Virus record (IMG/VR): IMGVR_UViG_3300025120_000694
Location: 1-21,064 of that record
Direction: 5' to 3' (one strand)
DNA length: 21,064 bases
Origin: a virus
The position numbers were made by a program, and so were the translations under genes. Shown here one piece after another: positions 7,736 through 15,056 of this stretch (positions are counted from its first letter, which is position 1; each line of letters begins with the position of its first letter). Below the pieces are notes generated by a model. It was not told the DNA's origin and made no database searches. It was given only the letters and a program-made list of their open reading frames with translations.

Positions 7736-8173
7736 ATGTCCAAGTTTCAACAAGGGATATACACTGTGATGAATCAAAGAAAGTATGCAGGCAAAGGCGC
7801 TCCAAAATATCGCAGTGGATGGGAACTTGCTTTTATGAGATTTTGTGATAATAACGATCATATTATCACATGGTCAAGTGAATCACTTGCTATACCCTAT
7901 AGAAATCCAATGACAGGAAAACCCACCCGTTACATTCCAGATTTTTTAATACAGTATAGAAATAAAAACAATCAAGTTGTTACAGAACTTATTGAAATTA
8001 AACCAAAAAAACAGAGTATACTTGAAAGTAAAGCTAGTAACAGAGATAGAATGGTTGTTGCTATAAACTACGCCAAATGGGATGCCGCTCAAAAATGGTG
8101 TAAACGTAATGGTCTTACATTTCGTGTTGTGACTGAAGAAGATATATTTCACCAAGGTAAGAAGCGTAAATAA
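7736..8173 (+). CDS. gp4: Head completion nuclease (T4 gp4-like, TnsA/PD-(D/E)xK fold)
   Basis: A 145-residue protein of the gp4/gp50 head-completion family (T4 gp4: 150 residues). The N-terminal half has KYRSGWELAFMRFCD (about 24-38), with E30 as the first acidic residue, then YRNPMTGKPTRYIPDFLI with D69, then ELIEIKPKK with E87 and K89. E30, D69, E87 and K89 give the PD-(D/E)xK nuclease core seen in TnsA-like enzymes. In T4 the protein acts on filled heads before tails attach. Its neighbours, tail genes upstream and the small terminase downstream, fit a head-tail joining task. AGGTG sits just before the ATG at 7736, and the stop codon lies inside the putative promoter of the next small gene. 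Confidence 0.82.
   Translation: MSKFQQGIYTVMNQRKYAGKGAPKYRSGWELAFMRFCDNNDHIITWSSESLAIPYRNPMTGKPTRYIPDFLIQYRNKNNQVVTELIEIKPKKQSILESKASNRDRMVVAINYAKWDAAQKWCKRNGLTFRVVTEEDIFHQGKKRK
8165..8172 (+). promoter_or_regulatory. Late-like box CGTAAATA, 6 bases before a small gene
   Basis: CGTAAATA overlaps the last codons and stop (TAA 8171-8173) of the gp4-like gene. It ends 6 bases before the ATG at 8179. It fits the NNTAAATA pattern of the other boxes in this window, with spacing one base longer than most. Confidence 0.45.
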
Positions 8174-8178
8174 GTATT

Positions 8179-8343
8179 ATGAAGACCTGTGAATTATGTG
8201 ATACAAGATTTACGTGTGATCTAAATTATACCTGTTGGTGTATGTTAGAGCCACTTAAAGAGATAAACCCTGAATTACATGACTGCATATGTCCGCAATG
8301 TTTGAAGGAAACACATGACCAAGAAACTAGAAGAACTATTTGA
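8179..8343 (+). CDS. Small cysteine-rich CWC-type zinc protein
   Basis: An ORF of 54 residues with eight cysteines: C4, C7, C13, C19, C21, C36, C38 and C41. The order CELC...F.C.....CWC, then a 14-residue helix, then C.C..CL, matches the cysteine-rich CWC family (small bacterial zinc proteins). At least one, probably two, zinc sites are expected. It starts 5 bases after the gp4-like stop and its last 29 bases overlap the start of the next gene in another frame. No Shine-Dalgarno is present; a late-type box lies 6 bases upstream. The role is unknown; regulation or assembly help are possible. The dense, ordered cysteines argue strongly against a chance frame. Confidence 0.78.
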   Translation: MKTCELCDTRFTCDLNYTCWCMLEPLKEINPELHDCICPQCLKETHDQETRRTI

Positions 8344-8809
8344 ATTACCAACTGACGTAGGACTTACTGAAGAAGTTTTACCTGATAATGTACCTGAGGC
8401 AACGCCAGAAAACAATCCTATAATGCAAAATACGCTGAGCGAGCTTGATAAAGTACAAGCCGCATTGCCACTGGTGCGTGGATTAGAAGCAAGTGATACA
8501 GAAATGGACGACCTTGCCGATAAAGCCACTAAAGGTTTTGACGATATGATGGACTTGGGAATGAATGTTGACAGTAGATGGGCAAGTGATATATTTGGCG
8601 TAGCAAGTACAATGCTTGGACATGCTATTACTGCAAAAACTGCTAAACTCAACAAGAAACTTAAGATGGTTGATCTACAACTTAAAAAAGCAAACTTAGA
8701 TCAAAAAGCATCAGTAAACCAAGACGAAACACTCGACGGAACCGGCGTTATACTAGATAGAAACGCACTTTTGGATCGATTATTGAACAAAGACAAAGAA
8801 GAGAAATGA
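8315..8809 (+). CDS. gp16: Putative terminase small subunit (gp16-like)
   Basis: A 164-residue acidic protein, the same length as T4 gp16. The layout fits TerS: an acidic, proline-containing N-terminus (ELFELPTDVG), a central helical segment (FDDMMDLGMNVDSRWASDIFGVA, then STMLGHAITAKTAKLNKKLK) and a short polar tail. In gp16 the same central region carries a D[SR]R..EV...LM.T....N..LL..HK pattern and forms the oligomerising coiled coil. TerS recognises DNA and stimulates the gp17 motor. AAGGAA is 6 bases before the ATG. The start overlaps the CWC gene. Here the large subunit is not adjacent but 7.4 kb downstream, unlike T4 where 16 and 17 touch. The assignment rests on length, fold layout and context, not on a unique motif. 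Confidence 0.65.
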   Translation: MTKKLEELFELPTDVGLTEEVLPDNVPEATPENNPIMQNTLSELDKVQAALPLVRGLEASDTEMDDLADKATKGFDDMMDLGMNVDSRWASDIFGVASTMLGHAITAKTAKLNKKLKMVDLQLKKANLDQKASVNQDETLDGTGVILDRNALLDRLLNKDKEEK

Positions 8810-8819
8810 GCTCTAGTCT

Positions 8820-8827
8820 GCTAAATA
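8820..8827 (+). promoter_or_regulatory. Late promoter box GCTAAATA
   Basis: GCTAAATA, identical to the box before the HNH-like gene, lies 20 bases before the ATG at 8848. The short leader holds GAAGGAA as Shine-Dalgarno. It probably drives the coupled virion block 8848-13910. Confidence 0.65.
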
Positions 8828-8847
8828 CTGCATAGAAGGAACATAAG

Positions 8848-9516
8848 ATGAAATCATTTGCACAATACCTTGTAGAAACACGTCAAACATTTGATTATAG
8901 AATCAAGATACTTGGCGATGTTGATGCAGAACTAATTAATGCATTGGAAGAAAAACTTCAGCAGTTTGATGTTGTTAAGATGACAGAACCAAAGAAGACT
9001 CCAATACAAAAAAAACTTGCTGACTTTCCAGGAGCTGAAAACGATTGTTGCACATTTATGGATGTAACATTTAACTATCCAGCTACACCTCCGCAAATTA
9101 CACAGATTGCTGAGTTGTTAGGAATGAATCCAAATCATATGTGTATTCAAACAAGTGAGTATGCTGATACTATGGAAGAAGAACGTAAAGGCTACGAAGA
9201 ACAACCTAACCCAGTGCTTGGTACCGAAGAAGGTGAAGAGCCTGAAAGTTCAGAAAGTAAAAAAGCAAGTGCATACTATGCCGCTGATCCTTACAAAAGA
9301 GAAATAGTTGGCAACGAGTATTCAAGTGATTTCACAATAGCAGGCGGGAAAACTCCGCCAGCAAAGTATTCAACAGATTATCCAAATAGCGTTGAAAGTC
9401 CTATTATGGGTACTAACAAGATTCCGGTCGTAAAAGCCTCTAATGGTAGCTCGGCTCCGGAGAATCGCAAAGACGGCCCTCCGGGTAAAAATGTTAAAGG
9501 AAAAAGGAACTACTAA
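8848..9516 (+). CDS. Virion/prohead-type protein with capsid-targeting-like N-terminus
   Basis: This 222-residue protein starts MKSFAQYLVETRQ, which lines up without gaps with the capsid-targeting peptide of T4 internal proteins (MKTYQEFIAEA). Residues about 15-100 look like a folded alpha/beta domain (FDYRIKILGDVDAELINALEE, later CCTFMDVTFNYPATPPQITQIAE) of ferredoxin-like or ACT-like length. Residues about 110-222 are polar, Pro/Gly/Ser-rich and probably disordered. I recall similar proteins in marine T4-like phages but no known function. It heads the block with its own late promoter, and its stop overlaps the next start (TAATG). Packaging into the prohead is inferred from the N-terminus alone. 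Confidence 0.78.
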   Translation: MKSFAQYLVETRQTFDYRIKILGDVDAELINALEEKLQQFDVVKMTEPKKTPIQKKLADFPGAENDCCTFMDVTFNYPATPPQITQIAELLGMNPNHMCIQTSEYADTMEEERKGYEEQPNPVLGTEEGEEPESSESKKASAYYAADPYKREIVGNEYSSDFTIAGGKTPPAKYSTDYPNSVESPIMGTNKIPVVKASNGSSAPENRKDGPPGKNVKGKRNY

Positions 9517-11513
9517 TGGACAACATTTATGATACACTAGCCAAACTAAAAAAGGTTGCTGATGCACCTACAATAGTAAAAGAAGACAACCAGGCTATGA
9601 TGAAAAAAGGTCTAGAGGACCTTATGAAAAAAACACGTTTTAACAAAGATGCTGACTATAAGCCATTTGGTAAAGGTGACAAAGACTATGAAACTGGTCT
9701 ACCAAAAGATGCTAAGAAGGACAAGATGTTTGATGACATGGCGGCTGCTGATGCAAGTAAAATGAACAAGGCTAGCACCTACACACCATTTAGCAACAAA
9801 CAAAGTCCAGATGGTCTACCAGAGAAGAAAAAAGACGACAAGATGTTTGAAGGACCTGGTGGACAAACCAAACACGAATTAATACGTCAATTATTTAAAA
9901 CACACTTTGGACAACCTCAATACAATGAGCTAACTGGTGGACGTTCAGGTATGCGTAGACTAAAAATAATTACAGGAACCACTAGAGGAACAGGCTATGA
10001 GTTTGCCAATGACGGTCCTGGGCAAGATACTAGTGATTTTGAAAAAGCAATTGGGAAAGCAGGATTATCAGGTGACGTAAGAGTGAAATCAAATGGTACG
10101 GCAACTACAGTACTTTATCCTGATGCTTTTAGAATGCAATCACTGGCGGAGGCAGATTTAGTTGAAAAAGAGTCTGATGTTGAAAGAGATGATCGTGCAG
10201 AGAAAGCAGGTCGTGAAGTAAAGCGTGATGCAAAGTATGATGACAGACGTCATGCTGGTAAAGATGGCAAGTCAGTTACTAAAGACATTGAGTATGATGA
10301 GAAGCATGACAAAGACGGAATGCACGAAGCTCAAGGCTATGACGACAAAGAAGATGAGTCATTGGGTATGCGTACAGGTAAAGAGTCAGGCAAAAAACAA
10401 TCAATGAAAGACCGTAGAGACGATTCATATGGCAAATTTGGCAAACGTGATAAAGAACATGCTGATGGCAAAATGCACGAAGCCGATAAAACTATGGTGA
10501 AAGGTCCTGATGGAAAGATGGTACCTGACTATGCAGTTGATGGCAAAGGCAAAAACGACATGAAAGAAAACAATTCAGGTACACTTAAAGATGCTGCCAG
10601 ACAAGGTGTTATGGCACGTCTAGCAGAACTAGCCGGTATACCAGCACAAGAGATTGAAGAAGCATTAGGGACTCCGCAGGACATTGCAGATAAAATTATG
10701 CATGAAAATCCAATTGATGAAGCAGAAGTCGAAGAAGGCAATGAATTCTCAGGTGAGAGAGACAAAGCAATCAAAGCAGGCAAGAATGACTTCACAGTAG
10801 ACGGTAAAACGTATCCTGTGAAAGGCGACAAAAATGAGTCCATAGAAGAAGATGAAGAAAAGCTCGATGAAGATCTTAAAGATGCTATAATATCTATTGA
10901 AGATGGAATGGATAAAGAAGAGTTTGCAAAAGAATATCCTAGCATGGCTGACAAGTACGATGAAATGAAAAAAGAAGCCGAAGACAGAATGGACGAAGAT
11001 GAAAAGGTCGAAGAAACCACAGTTGCTGGAAATGTTTCTCCAGGAGCAGATGGAAAAGCTCTTTACAAAAATGCAAGTATCTATGAAAACAATGAAATTG
11101 TAAGACGTGCAATGCAACTTAATGAAGACATGAGTGTTACAGTAAGTGCAGGTACTGATGCAGAACCAAATATTAATATAAACGCAAGTGGTGCCGATGC
11201 AGCTAAAATGGCAGAACTATGTAAACTTGCAGGTATAGGCATGATGGGAATGGGATCACAAGCAGGATATGGCGATGTAGAAATCCAAGTTGCTGAAGAT
11301 CAAGAATTTGCTAACGGTGCAGATGATCAGAACACTATGGACACTGAATACATGACACAGGACATTGCTGGTGGACTTAACGGACCAAAGAAAATGGCGT
11401 ATCCAAAAGTTGCTGGTGCAGACAATCCAATGGCAGTGCTTGGTGAATCAGAAGCACAAGAAGTAAGTGCAGATCATCTAATGAAACTATATCAGGAATA
11501 TAAGGCAAACTAA
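9516..11513 (+). CDS. Large highly charged virion-type protein with internal repeats
   Basis: A 665-residue, Lys/Asp/Glu/Met-rich protein, coupled at both ends by TAATG overlaps and preceded by AAAAAGGAAC. Residues 49-73 and 90-112 are two copies of a PFxxK...GLPxxxKKDKMF unit. Around 120-205 there is a more ordered segment (TKHELIRQLFKTHFGQP...RRLKIITGTTRGTGYEF). Residues about 280-310 carry DESLGMRTGKES followed by KKQSMKDRRDDSYGK, a motif I recall from other marine phage head proteins. The last 130 residues (SVTVSAGTDAEPNINI... KMAELCKLAGI ... KVAGADNPMAVLG) look like a second folded domain. No enzyme motif is seen. Its composition suggests a scaffold-like or DNA-contacting component packaged in the head; function unknown. 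Confidence 0.78.
   Translation: MDNIYDTLAKLKKVADAPTIVKEDNQAMMKKGLEDLMKKTRFNKDADYKPFGKGDKDYETGLPKDAKKDKMFDDMAAADASKMNKASTYTPFSNKQSPDGLPEKKKDDKMFEGPGGQTKHELIRQLFKTHFGQPQYNELTGGRSGMRRLKIITGTTRGTGYEFANDGPGQDTSDFEKAIGKAGLSGDVRVKSNGTATTVLYPDAFRMQSLAEADLVEKESDVERDDRAEKAGREVKRDAKYDDRRHAGKDGKSVTKDIEYDEKHDKDGMHEAQGYDDKEDESLGMRTGKESGKKQSMKDRRDDSYGKFGKRDKEHADGKMHEADKTMVKGPDGKMVPDYAVDGKGKNDMKENNSGTLKDAARQGVMARLAELAGIPAQEIEEALGTPQDIADKIMHENPIDEAEVEEGNEFSGERDKAIKAGKNDFTVDGKTYPVKGDKNESIEEDEEKLDEDLKDAIISIEDGMDKEEFAKEYPSMADKYDEMKKEAEDRMDEDEKVEETTVAGNVSPGADGKALYKNASIYENNEIVRRAMQLNEDMSVTVSAGTDAEPNININASGADAAKMAELCKLAGIGMMGMGSQAGYGDVEIQVAEDQEFANGADDQNTMDTEYMTQDIAGGLNGPKKMAYPKVAGADNPMAVLGESEAQEVSADHLMKLYQEYKAN
9660..9851 (+). 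repeat. Two-copy peptide repeat in the large charged protein
   Basis: Residues 49-73 (KPFGKGDKDYETGLPKDAKK then DKMF) and 90-112 (TPFSNKQSPDGLPEKKKD then DKMF) share PF, GLP and KxDKMF at matching spacing, differing by a few residues in length. This is a short tandem duplication at protein level. Confidence 0.6.
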
Positions 11514-12643
11514 TGACACTTAAAAAGTACATTACAGAAAGTGAAAGAGCAGTAGCATTTCCGGTTACAGGTGATGTACTAGAAGTTGTTGTTAGAGAAG
11601 ACTTTGACGATGAAATTGCTATAGATTTTCCTGTAGTAGAACACTCAGATGATAGCATTACACTACATTTAGATGAATATGCGTATGGCATACTAGAAGA
11701 TTGTAAGTACGTAAATGACAAAACTGAAGGAACTATTGATCCGCCTTCCGAAGAAGAGATAGATGAAACTGTAGCAACTACACCACAAGGTTACAGGTCA
11801 GTGACTCTTGAAGGCACCATTATGGAACGTCTAAAGGATGGTAAGATATATTGTCCAGACGTATGTTGCGGAGTTAAAGTGATGGATTGCTCTTGTGGTT
11901 CAAAGTGTCCACACTGCAATTGTAAAACAATACAAAATCTTACTGGTGATCTTAAAATGTTTGAAGATCAGATAGTTCTATACAAACGCATGGGTGTTCC
12001 ATCAAGTGCCGAATACTATACACGCAAACTTACAGAAACAAAAGCACAAGTTGCAAAACTTATTGAAGACGTTGAAGAAGTTGAAGCAATGATCACACGC
12101 AGGATTATGAACCATCCTGAGTTCAGTGACATGGTAAGACAATACGGCATTGAGCAGATTACACAAGCAATCTCAGACACTGCTGAATTCCACGGCGATG
12201 ATGACGATGAAATTGGATCAAGCGACATCAGTGCAATGGTCAATGATACTATTAAAAGTTTAAAACGTGTGATTGAAGGCGAAGATTACCACTATGCAAC
12301 TGGTGAAAGATTTAAGAAGAAAGACGAAGACGGCCCAGATGAAGAACAAAGAGATCGCACCAGAGCTGACAAAATGGACGAAGCAGAGTATCAAGGACGC
12401 AGTGTAAAACTAAACAAGCCTATGCAAGGTGATGTTAAGAAGTTTAAGGTGTATGTAAAAGACCCAAAAACAGGCAACGTAAAAAAAGTTAACTTTGGAC
12501 ATGGCGGAAGTAGCGTCAAGGGCAAAGCAATGAAAATTAGAAAAAACAATCCTAAAGCACGTAAGAGTTTTAGAGCTAGACACAACTGTGACAATCCAGG
12601 ACCAAAGACAAAAGCACGTTACTGGTCATGTCGCAAGTGGTAA
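11513..12643 (+). CDS. Virion-type protein: CTS-like start, cysteine cluster and C-terminal basic domain
   Basis: A 376-residue protein starting MTLKKYITESERA, another capsid-targeting-like peptide. Residues about 12-65 form a small beta-rich acidic domain. Residues 114-137 hold eight cysteines (C114, C118, C119, C126, C128, C132, C135, C137) and one histidine, H134, a likely zinc-binding knuckle. Residues about 145-190 are long helices, probably coiled coil. From about 293 on there is a basic domain: EYQGRSVKLNKPMQGDVKKF, KVYVKDPKTGNVKKVNFGHG, KSFRARHNCDNPGP, ending ARYWSCRKW. I recall this C-terminal domain as widespread in cyanophage and other marine phage virion-associated proteins, often as the end of diverse proteins. 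It starts by TAATG overlap. Function unknown; a DNA-contacting, head-packaged protein is plausible. Confidence 0.82.
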   Translation: MTLKKYITESERAVAFPVTGDVLEVVVREDFDDEIAIDFPVVEHSDDSITLHLDEYAYGILEDCKYVNDKTEGTIDPPSEEEIDETVATTPQGYRSVTLEGTIMERLKDGKIYCPDVCCGVKVMDCSCGSKCPHCNCKTIQNLTGDLKMFEDQIVLYKRMGVPSSAEYYTRKLTETKAQVAKLIEDVEEVEAMITRRIMNHPEFSDMVRQYGIEQITQAISDTAEFHGDDDDEIGSSDISAMVNDTIKSLKRVIEGEDYHYATGERFKKKDEDGPDEEQRDRTRADKMDEAEYQGRSVKLNKPMQGDVKKFKVYVKDPKTGNVKKVNFGHGGSSVKGKAMKIRKNNPKARKSFRARHNCDNPGPKTKARYWSCRKW

Positions 12644-12659
12644 TAAAAGGAACTAAAAA

Positions 12660-12965
12660 ATGGCAATAACATCATACGCAGGCGCAATAACCGACACAGT
12701 GTGGACAACAGATAAAGCACGAGTTACCACAGGCGTAAACGCAGTAACATTTCAAGTTGCACTAGCAGGAAAACCAACTCTAGATGCTAACGACTTTTTA
12801 TACAACAACGGCACAGCTACAAACAGTATTCCATTGGTAATACCAGCAAATAGCTCTATCGACCTATATGTTGGCGTTGGTAACCAAGTTACAACTACAG
12901 GTGCTAATGGTTCCTGCACAGAAATTGGTACTGCATCAAGTGCTAACAAAGGTGTTTACAACTAA
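12660..12965 (+). CDS. Small beta-rich structural-type protein
   Basis: A 101-residue Thr/Ala/Asn/Val-rich protein with the composition of phage decoration or fibre-like beta domains: alternating strands (VNAVTFQVAL, SIPLVIPANSSIDLYVGVG, NQVTTTGANG), one cysteine, almost no charged residues. AAGGAAC is 8 bases before the ATG and the stop overlaps the next start (TAATG). It could be a capsid decoration protein, a minor tail protein or a stabiliser. I do not recognise a named family. Its place inside the virion block and good ribosome site support a real, probably well translated gene. Confidence 0.75.
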   Translation: MAITSYAGAITDTVWTTDKARVTTGVNAVTFQVALAGKPTLDANDFLYNNGTATNSIPLVIPANSSIDLYVGVGNQVTTTGANGSCTEIGTASSANKGVYN

Positions 12966-13336
12966 TGAGATCTAAAGAGTTCATATCTGAACGCAGAGGA
13001 ACGAATCTTACACAAGGGTCGATGCCACACACTATTGAAAAAGCCTCACCTGGTAGTTTGTCTAACAACGGATACTATGATCTATACCGTGCAAGTATGG
13101 CAATGGCTTCTATGGATGCTGAAGGCAGTGCAGAACACGATATGGACCCATCTAGTTGGTTATCAGGCGACGGATACATTGGTACCTATACCGATGAAGA
13201 AGAAAAACTAGCACAAAAGGCATTTAAATCAATAGGACTTACTGCAAAGAAAAGACATGCAGCCAAAGGCAGCCAAGAATTAGACGGTGTTAATACCGAA
13301 AGTCCAGTTGTGGCTTTTAAAGGATATCCAAGATAA
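12965..13336 (+). CDS. Conserved hypothetical with CTS-like N-terminus
   Basis: A 123-residue protein starting MRSKEFISERRG, again like a capsid-targeting peptide. The middle (YYDLYRASMAMASMD, then DPSSWLSGDGYIGTYTDEEE) and the end (KAFKSIGLTAKKRHA, then ELDGVNTESPVVAFKGYPR) match, from memory, a family common in marine phages with the layout [LY]-RxxMAxA, a turn, [DE]xxxAxKAFK, and a final VN..SPV. No catalytic residues are evident. It is coupled by TAATG overlaps to both neighbours. Probably packaged with the head contents; function unknown. Confidence 0.8.
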   Translation: MRSKEFISERRGTNLTQGSMPHTIEKASPGSLSNNGYYDLYRASMAMASMDAEGSAEHDMDPSSWLSGDGYIGTYTDEEEKLAQKAFKSIGLTAKKRHAAKGSQELDGVNTESPVVAFKGYPR

Positions 13337-13776
13337 TGTACGAGTATCGTGCAACAATCGTAAAAATCATAGATGGCGATACAGTTGATGTTGACATTGA
13401 CTTAGGATTCAATGTAGTGCTCAAAGATGAGCGTGTTCGTATAATGGGTATTGACACTCCTGAAAGCCGTACACGAGACTTAGAAGAGAAAAAGTTTGGA
13501 CTTGCGGCCAAGGCAAGAGTAAAAGACTTATTAGGTAAAAGTTGTGTACTAAAAACATCAATTAACAAAAACGGCGAGGACATGAAAGGGAAGTTTGGCC
13601 GTATATTAGGTGACTTTAGTGTATACGACCACACTACTGATAGTTGGAAAATGCTTACTGAAATTTTGATATCAGAAGGACATGCAGTACCATATCACGG
13701 ACAGAACAAGGATGACGTGCAAAAAGCACATCTTGCAAATCGAATTAAACTATTAGAAGACGGCGTAGTTGAATGA
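13336..13776 (+). CDS. Thermonuclease-like (SNase-fold) nuclease
   Basis: A 146-residue staphylococcal-nuclease-fold enzyme. The sequence IIDGDTV (D13, D15, T16) is followed by ERVRIMGIDTPE with R35, D40 and E43, the same spacing as the metal and phosphate ligands R35, D40 and E43 of the S. aureus enzyme; R89 in KFGRILGD matches the second catalytic arginine (R87). All active-site residues appear intact, so Ca2+-dependent DNA/RNA phosphodiester cleavage is expected. There is no signal peptide, so it acts in the cytoplasm or is carried in the virion. It begins by overlap with the preceding stop and its stop (TGA) overlaps the ATG of the following 45-residue ORF, placing it at the end of the virion block. 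Roles in host DNA breakdown or genome processing are inferred. Confidence 0.9.
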   Translation: MYEYRATIVKIIDGDTVDVDIDLGFNVVLKDERVRIMGIDTPESRTRDLEEKKFGLAAKARVKDLLGKSCVLKTSINKNGEDMKGKFGRILGDFSVYDHTTDSWKMLTEILISEGHAVPYHGQNKDDVQKAHLANRIKLLEDGVVE

Positions 13777-13910
13777 TCACCGGAATAAACTTTGGCGGAT
13801 TAACACCATCTACAAAAGCACAACCAATTGTTGCTCCGATGCCAGAAGAATATAAGCAAGAAACAAAATTTGAACCAATAAAGAATCCTATACCAAAGCC
13901 GGTTCATTAA
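13773..13910 (+). CDS. 45-residue proline-rich peptide gene
   Basis: An ORF of 45 residues begins at ATGA overlapping the thermonuclease stop. It reads MITGINFGGLTPSTKAQPIV at the N-terminus, then a polar stretch (PMPEEYKQETKFEP) and ends IPKPVH. It has a Gly-Gly-Leu near residue 8, many prolines and no cysteines. The last 23 bases overlap the 3' end of the convergent radical SAM gene. The coupled start and reading frame kept open to the very end of the block support a real gene, but no family is recognised. It could be a small virion peptide; a substrate role for the adjacent radical SAM enzymes is speculative. Confidence 0.5.
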   Translation: MITGINFGGLTPSTKAQPIVAPMPEEYKQETKFEPIKNPIPKPVH

Positions 13911-15051
13911 CTAAAATTTTATAATATTCAGGAAAGACATCGGCAAATTTTTCTTTGCGGTACTGATCTACCATTGTATTCCAACGCCAGAATCTTGCCC
14001 ATTCTTCGTCTTTGCCAGGAGATCTTAGTGCTTCTTTAACCGCATCAAGATTAACAATTTTATAATTATCCAAATGAGTTGCTACTTTTGCTCCTATAGC
14101 TGATGGCATTTTAAGTATAGAATAATAGTGTGGAAAAGTACTTAGAATAAAATAAGGAATCAGATTAAATTTATAGAAAAGTCCGTCAGTTAATTCATCT
14201 AAGTAATAAACATTCATACTAGTAACAGTACATACAGGAAGTATACTAAGGTTAATCTGTTTACTTTCATATAACTGTTTGAACCAGTATAAGTTGGTGT
14301 ACACCTCTTGCCAGTTACCCGGATGTCGTAAATATTCAAAGCGTTTCCCCCATCCATCAATGCTCAAATTTATATTGACATGATTGAATTTCTTCAGTAT
14401 ATTAATATTTTCCTGGGATATCTTGTGGGTAATATTGGTACTTAGATTAATTTGTATTTGATCTGCACGTCCAGTGTCTGCTAATTTTTGTAATAGATTA
14501 AATGTTTGAGGATCAAGCAACGGCTCGCCACCATAGATCTCTAATCTCTGTAAATTGCTACTCCACTCTACAATTTCTTGTATCTGTTCATTTGTAAACT
14601 GTTTACGTTTTGTATCAAGAAAATAAAAATTGTTTTCCCACTCAGTATCCTGTTTAGCATAGTTCTTACCTTCAACACTTAATGTCACACTATCTCTGCT
14701 ATTACAACTTCTACATCTTAGATTGCATACATTGCTAATTTTTAACGCAAGTTGTACAGGTCCTTTTTTGTAATCGACAATTGAATGCTTTTGTTTTAGT
14801 ATTTTTAATCTTTCGCTTTCATAACCAACACGTTCTTCTTTCCAACAACGCTCGCACTGCTTATGTTTACCATTTTGCAACATATGACTGCGAAAGTTTT
14901 CTAATGTCTCGTTTGTCCATATATCACTTAGTTTTTGACCTTGAAAGTTCCAAGTACTTCCGCCGAGAGCAGGACACGGACTAGCATTTAGATTGGCATC
15001 CATTGTAAAATGGGTAAACGGGGCATGACATAAATTTGGAGTATCATTCAT
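13888..15051 (-). CDS. Radical SAM protein with N-terminal auxiliary cysteines (paralogue A)
   Basis: A 387-residue radical SAM enzyme. The [4Fe-4S]-SAM motif CNLRCRSC gives C109, C113 and C116; the GGEP SAM-binding motif is at 174-177; NLSIDGWGKRFEYLR follows in the second half of the barrel. Before the barrel, C8, C26, C66 and C69 (LCHAPF, PCP, CERCW...ERVGYESER) look like ligands for an auxiliary cluster, here N-terminal rather than in a C-terminal SPASM/Twitch module. The start at 15051 is chosen over 15057 because it puts a cysteine at residue 8, as in the paralogue, and because GTTAAATA ends 5 bases before it. Paralogue B diverges from it across 43 bases. The reaction and substrate are unknown; peptide or protein modification is typical for relatives. 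Confidence 0.88.
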   Translation of the reverse strand: MNDTPNLCHAPFTHFTMDANLNASPCPALGGSTWNFQGQKLSDIWTNETLENFRSHMLQNGKHKQCERCWKEERVGYESERLKILKQKHSIVDYKKGPVQLALKISNVCNLRCRSCNSRDSVTLSVEGKNYAKQDTEWENNFYFLDTKRKQFTNEQIQEIVEWSSNLQRLEIYGGEPLLDPQTFNLLQKLADTGRADQIQINLSTNITHKISQENINILKKFNHVNINLSIDGWGKRFEYLRHPGNWQEVYTNLYWFKQLYESKQINLSILPVCTVTSMNVYYLDELTDGLFYKFNLIPYFILSTFPHYYSILKMPSAIGAKVATHLDNYKIVNLDAVKEALRSPGKDEEWARFWRWNTMVDQYRKEKFADVFPEYYKILVNEPALV

Positions 15052-15056
15052 AATCA

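Noticed and set aside
10529-11117. Minus-strand frames of 163 and 122 residues
   Set aside because: They are reverse readings of the Glu/Asp/Lys-rich repeat protein (Ser- and Phe-rich translations) without ribosome sites.
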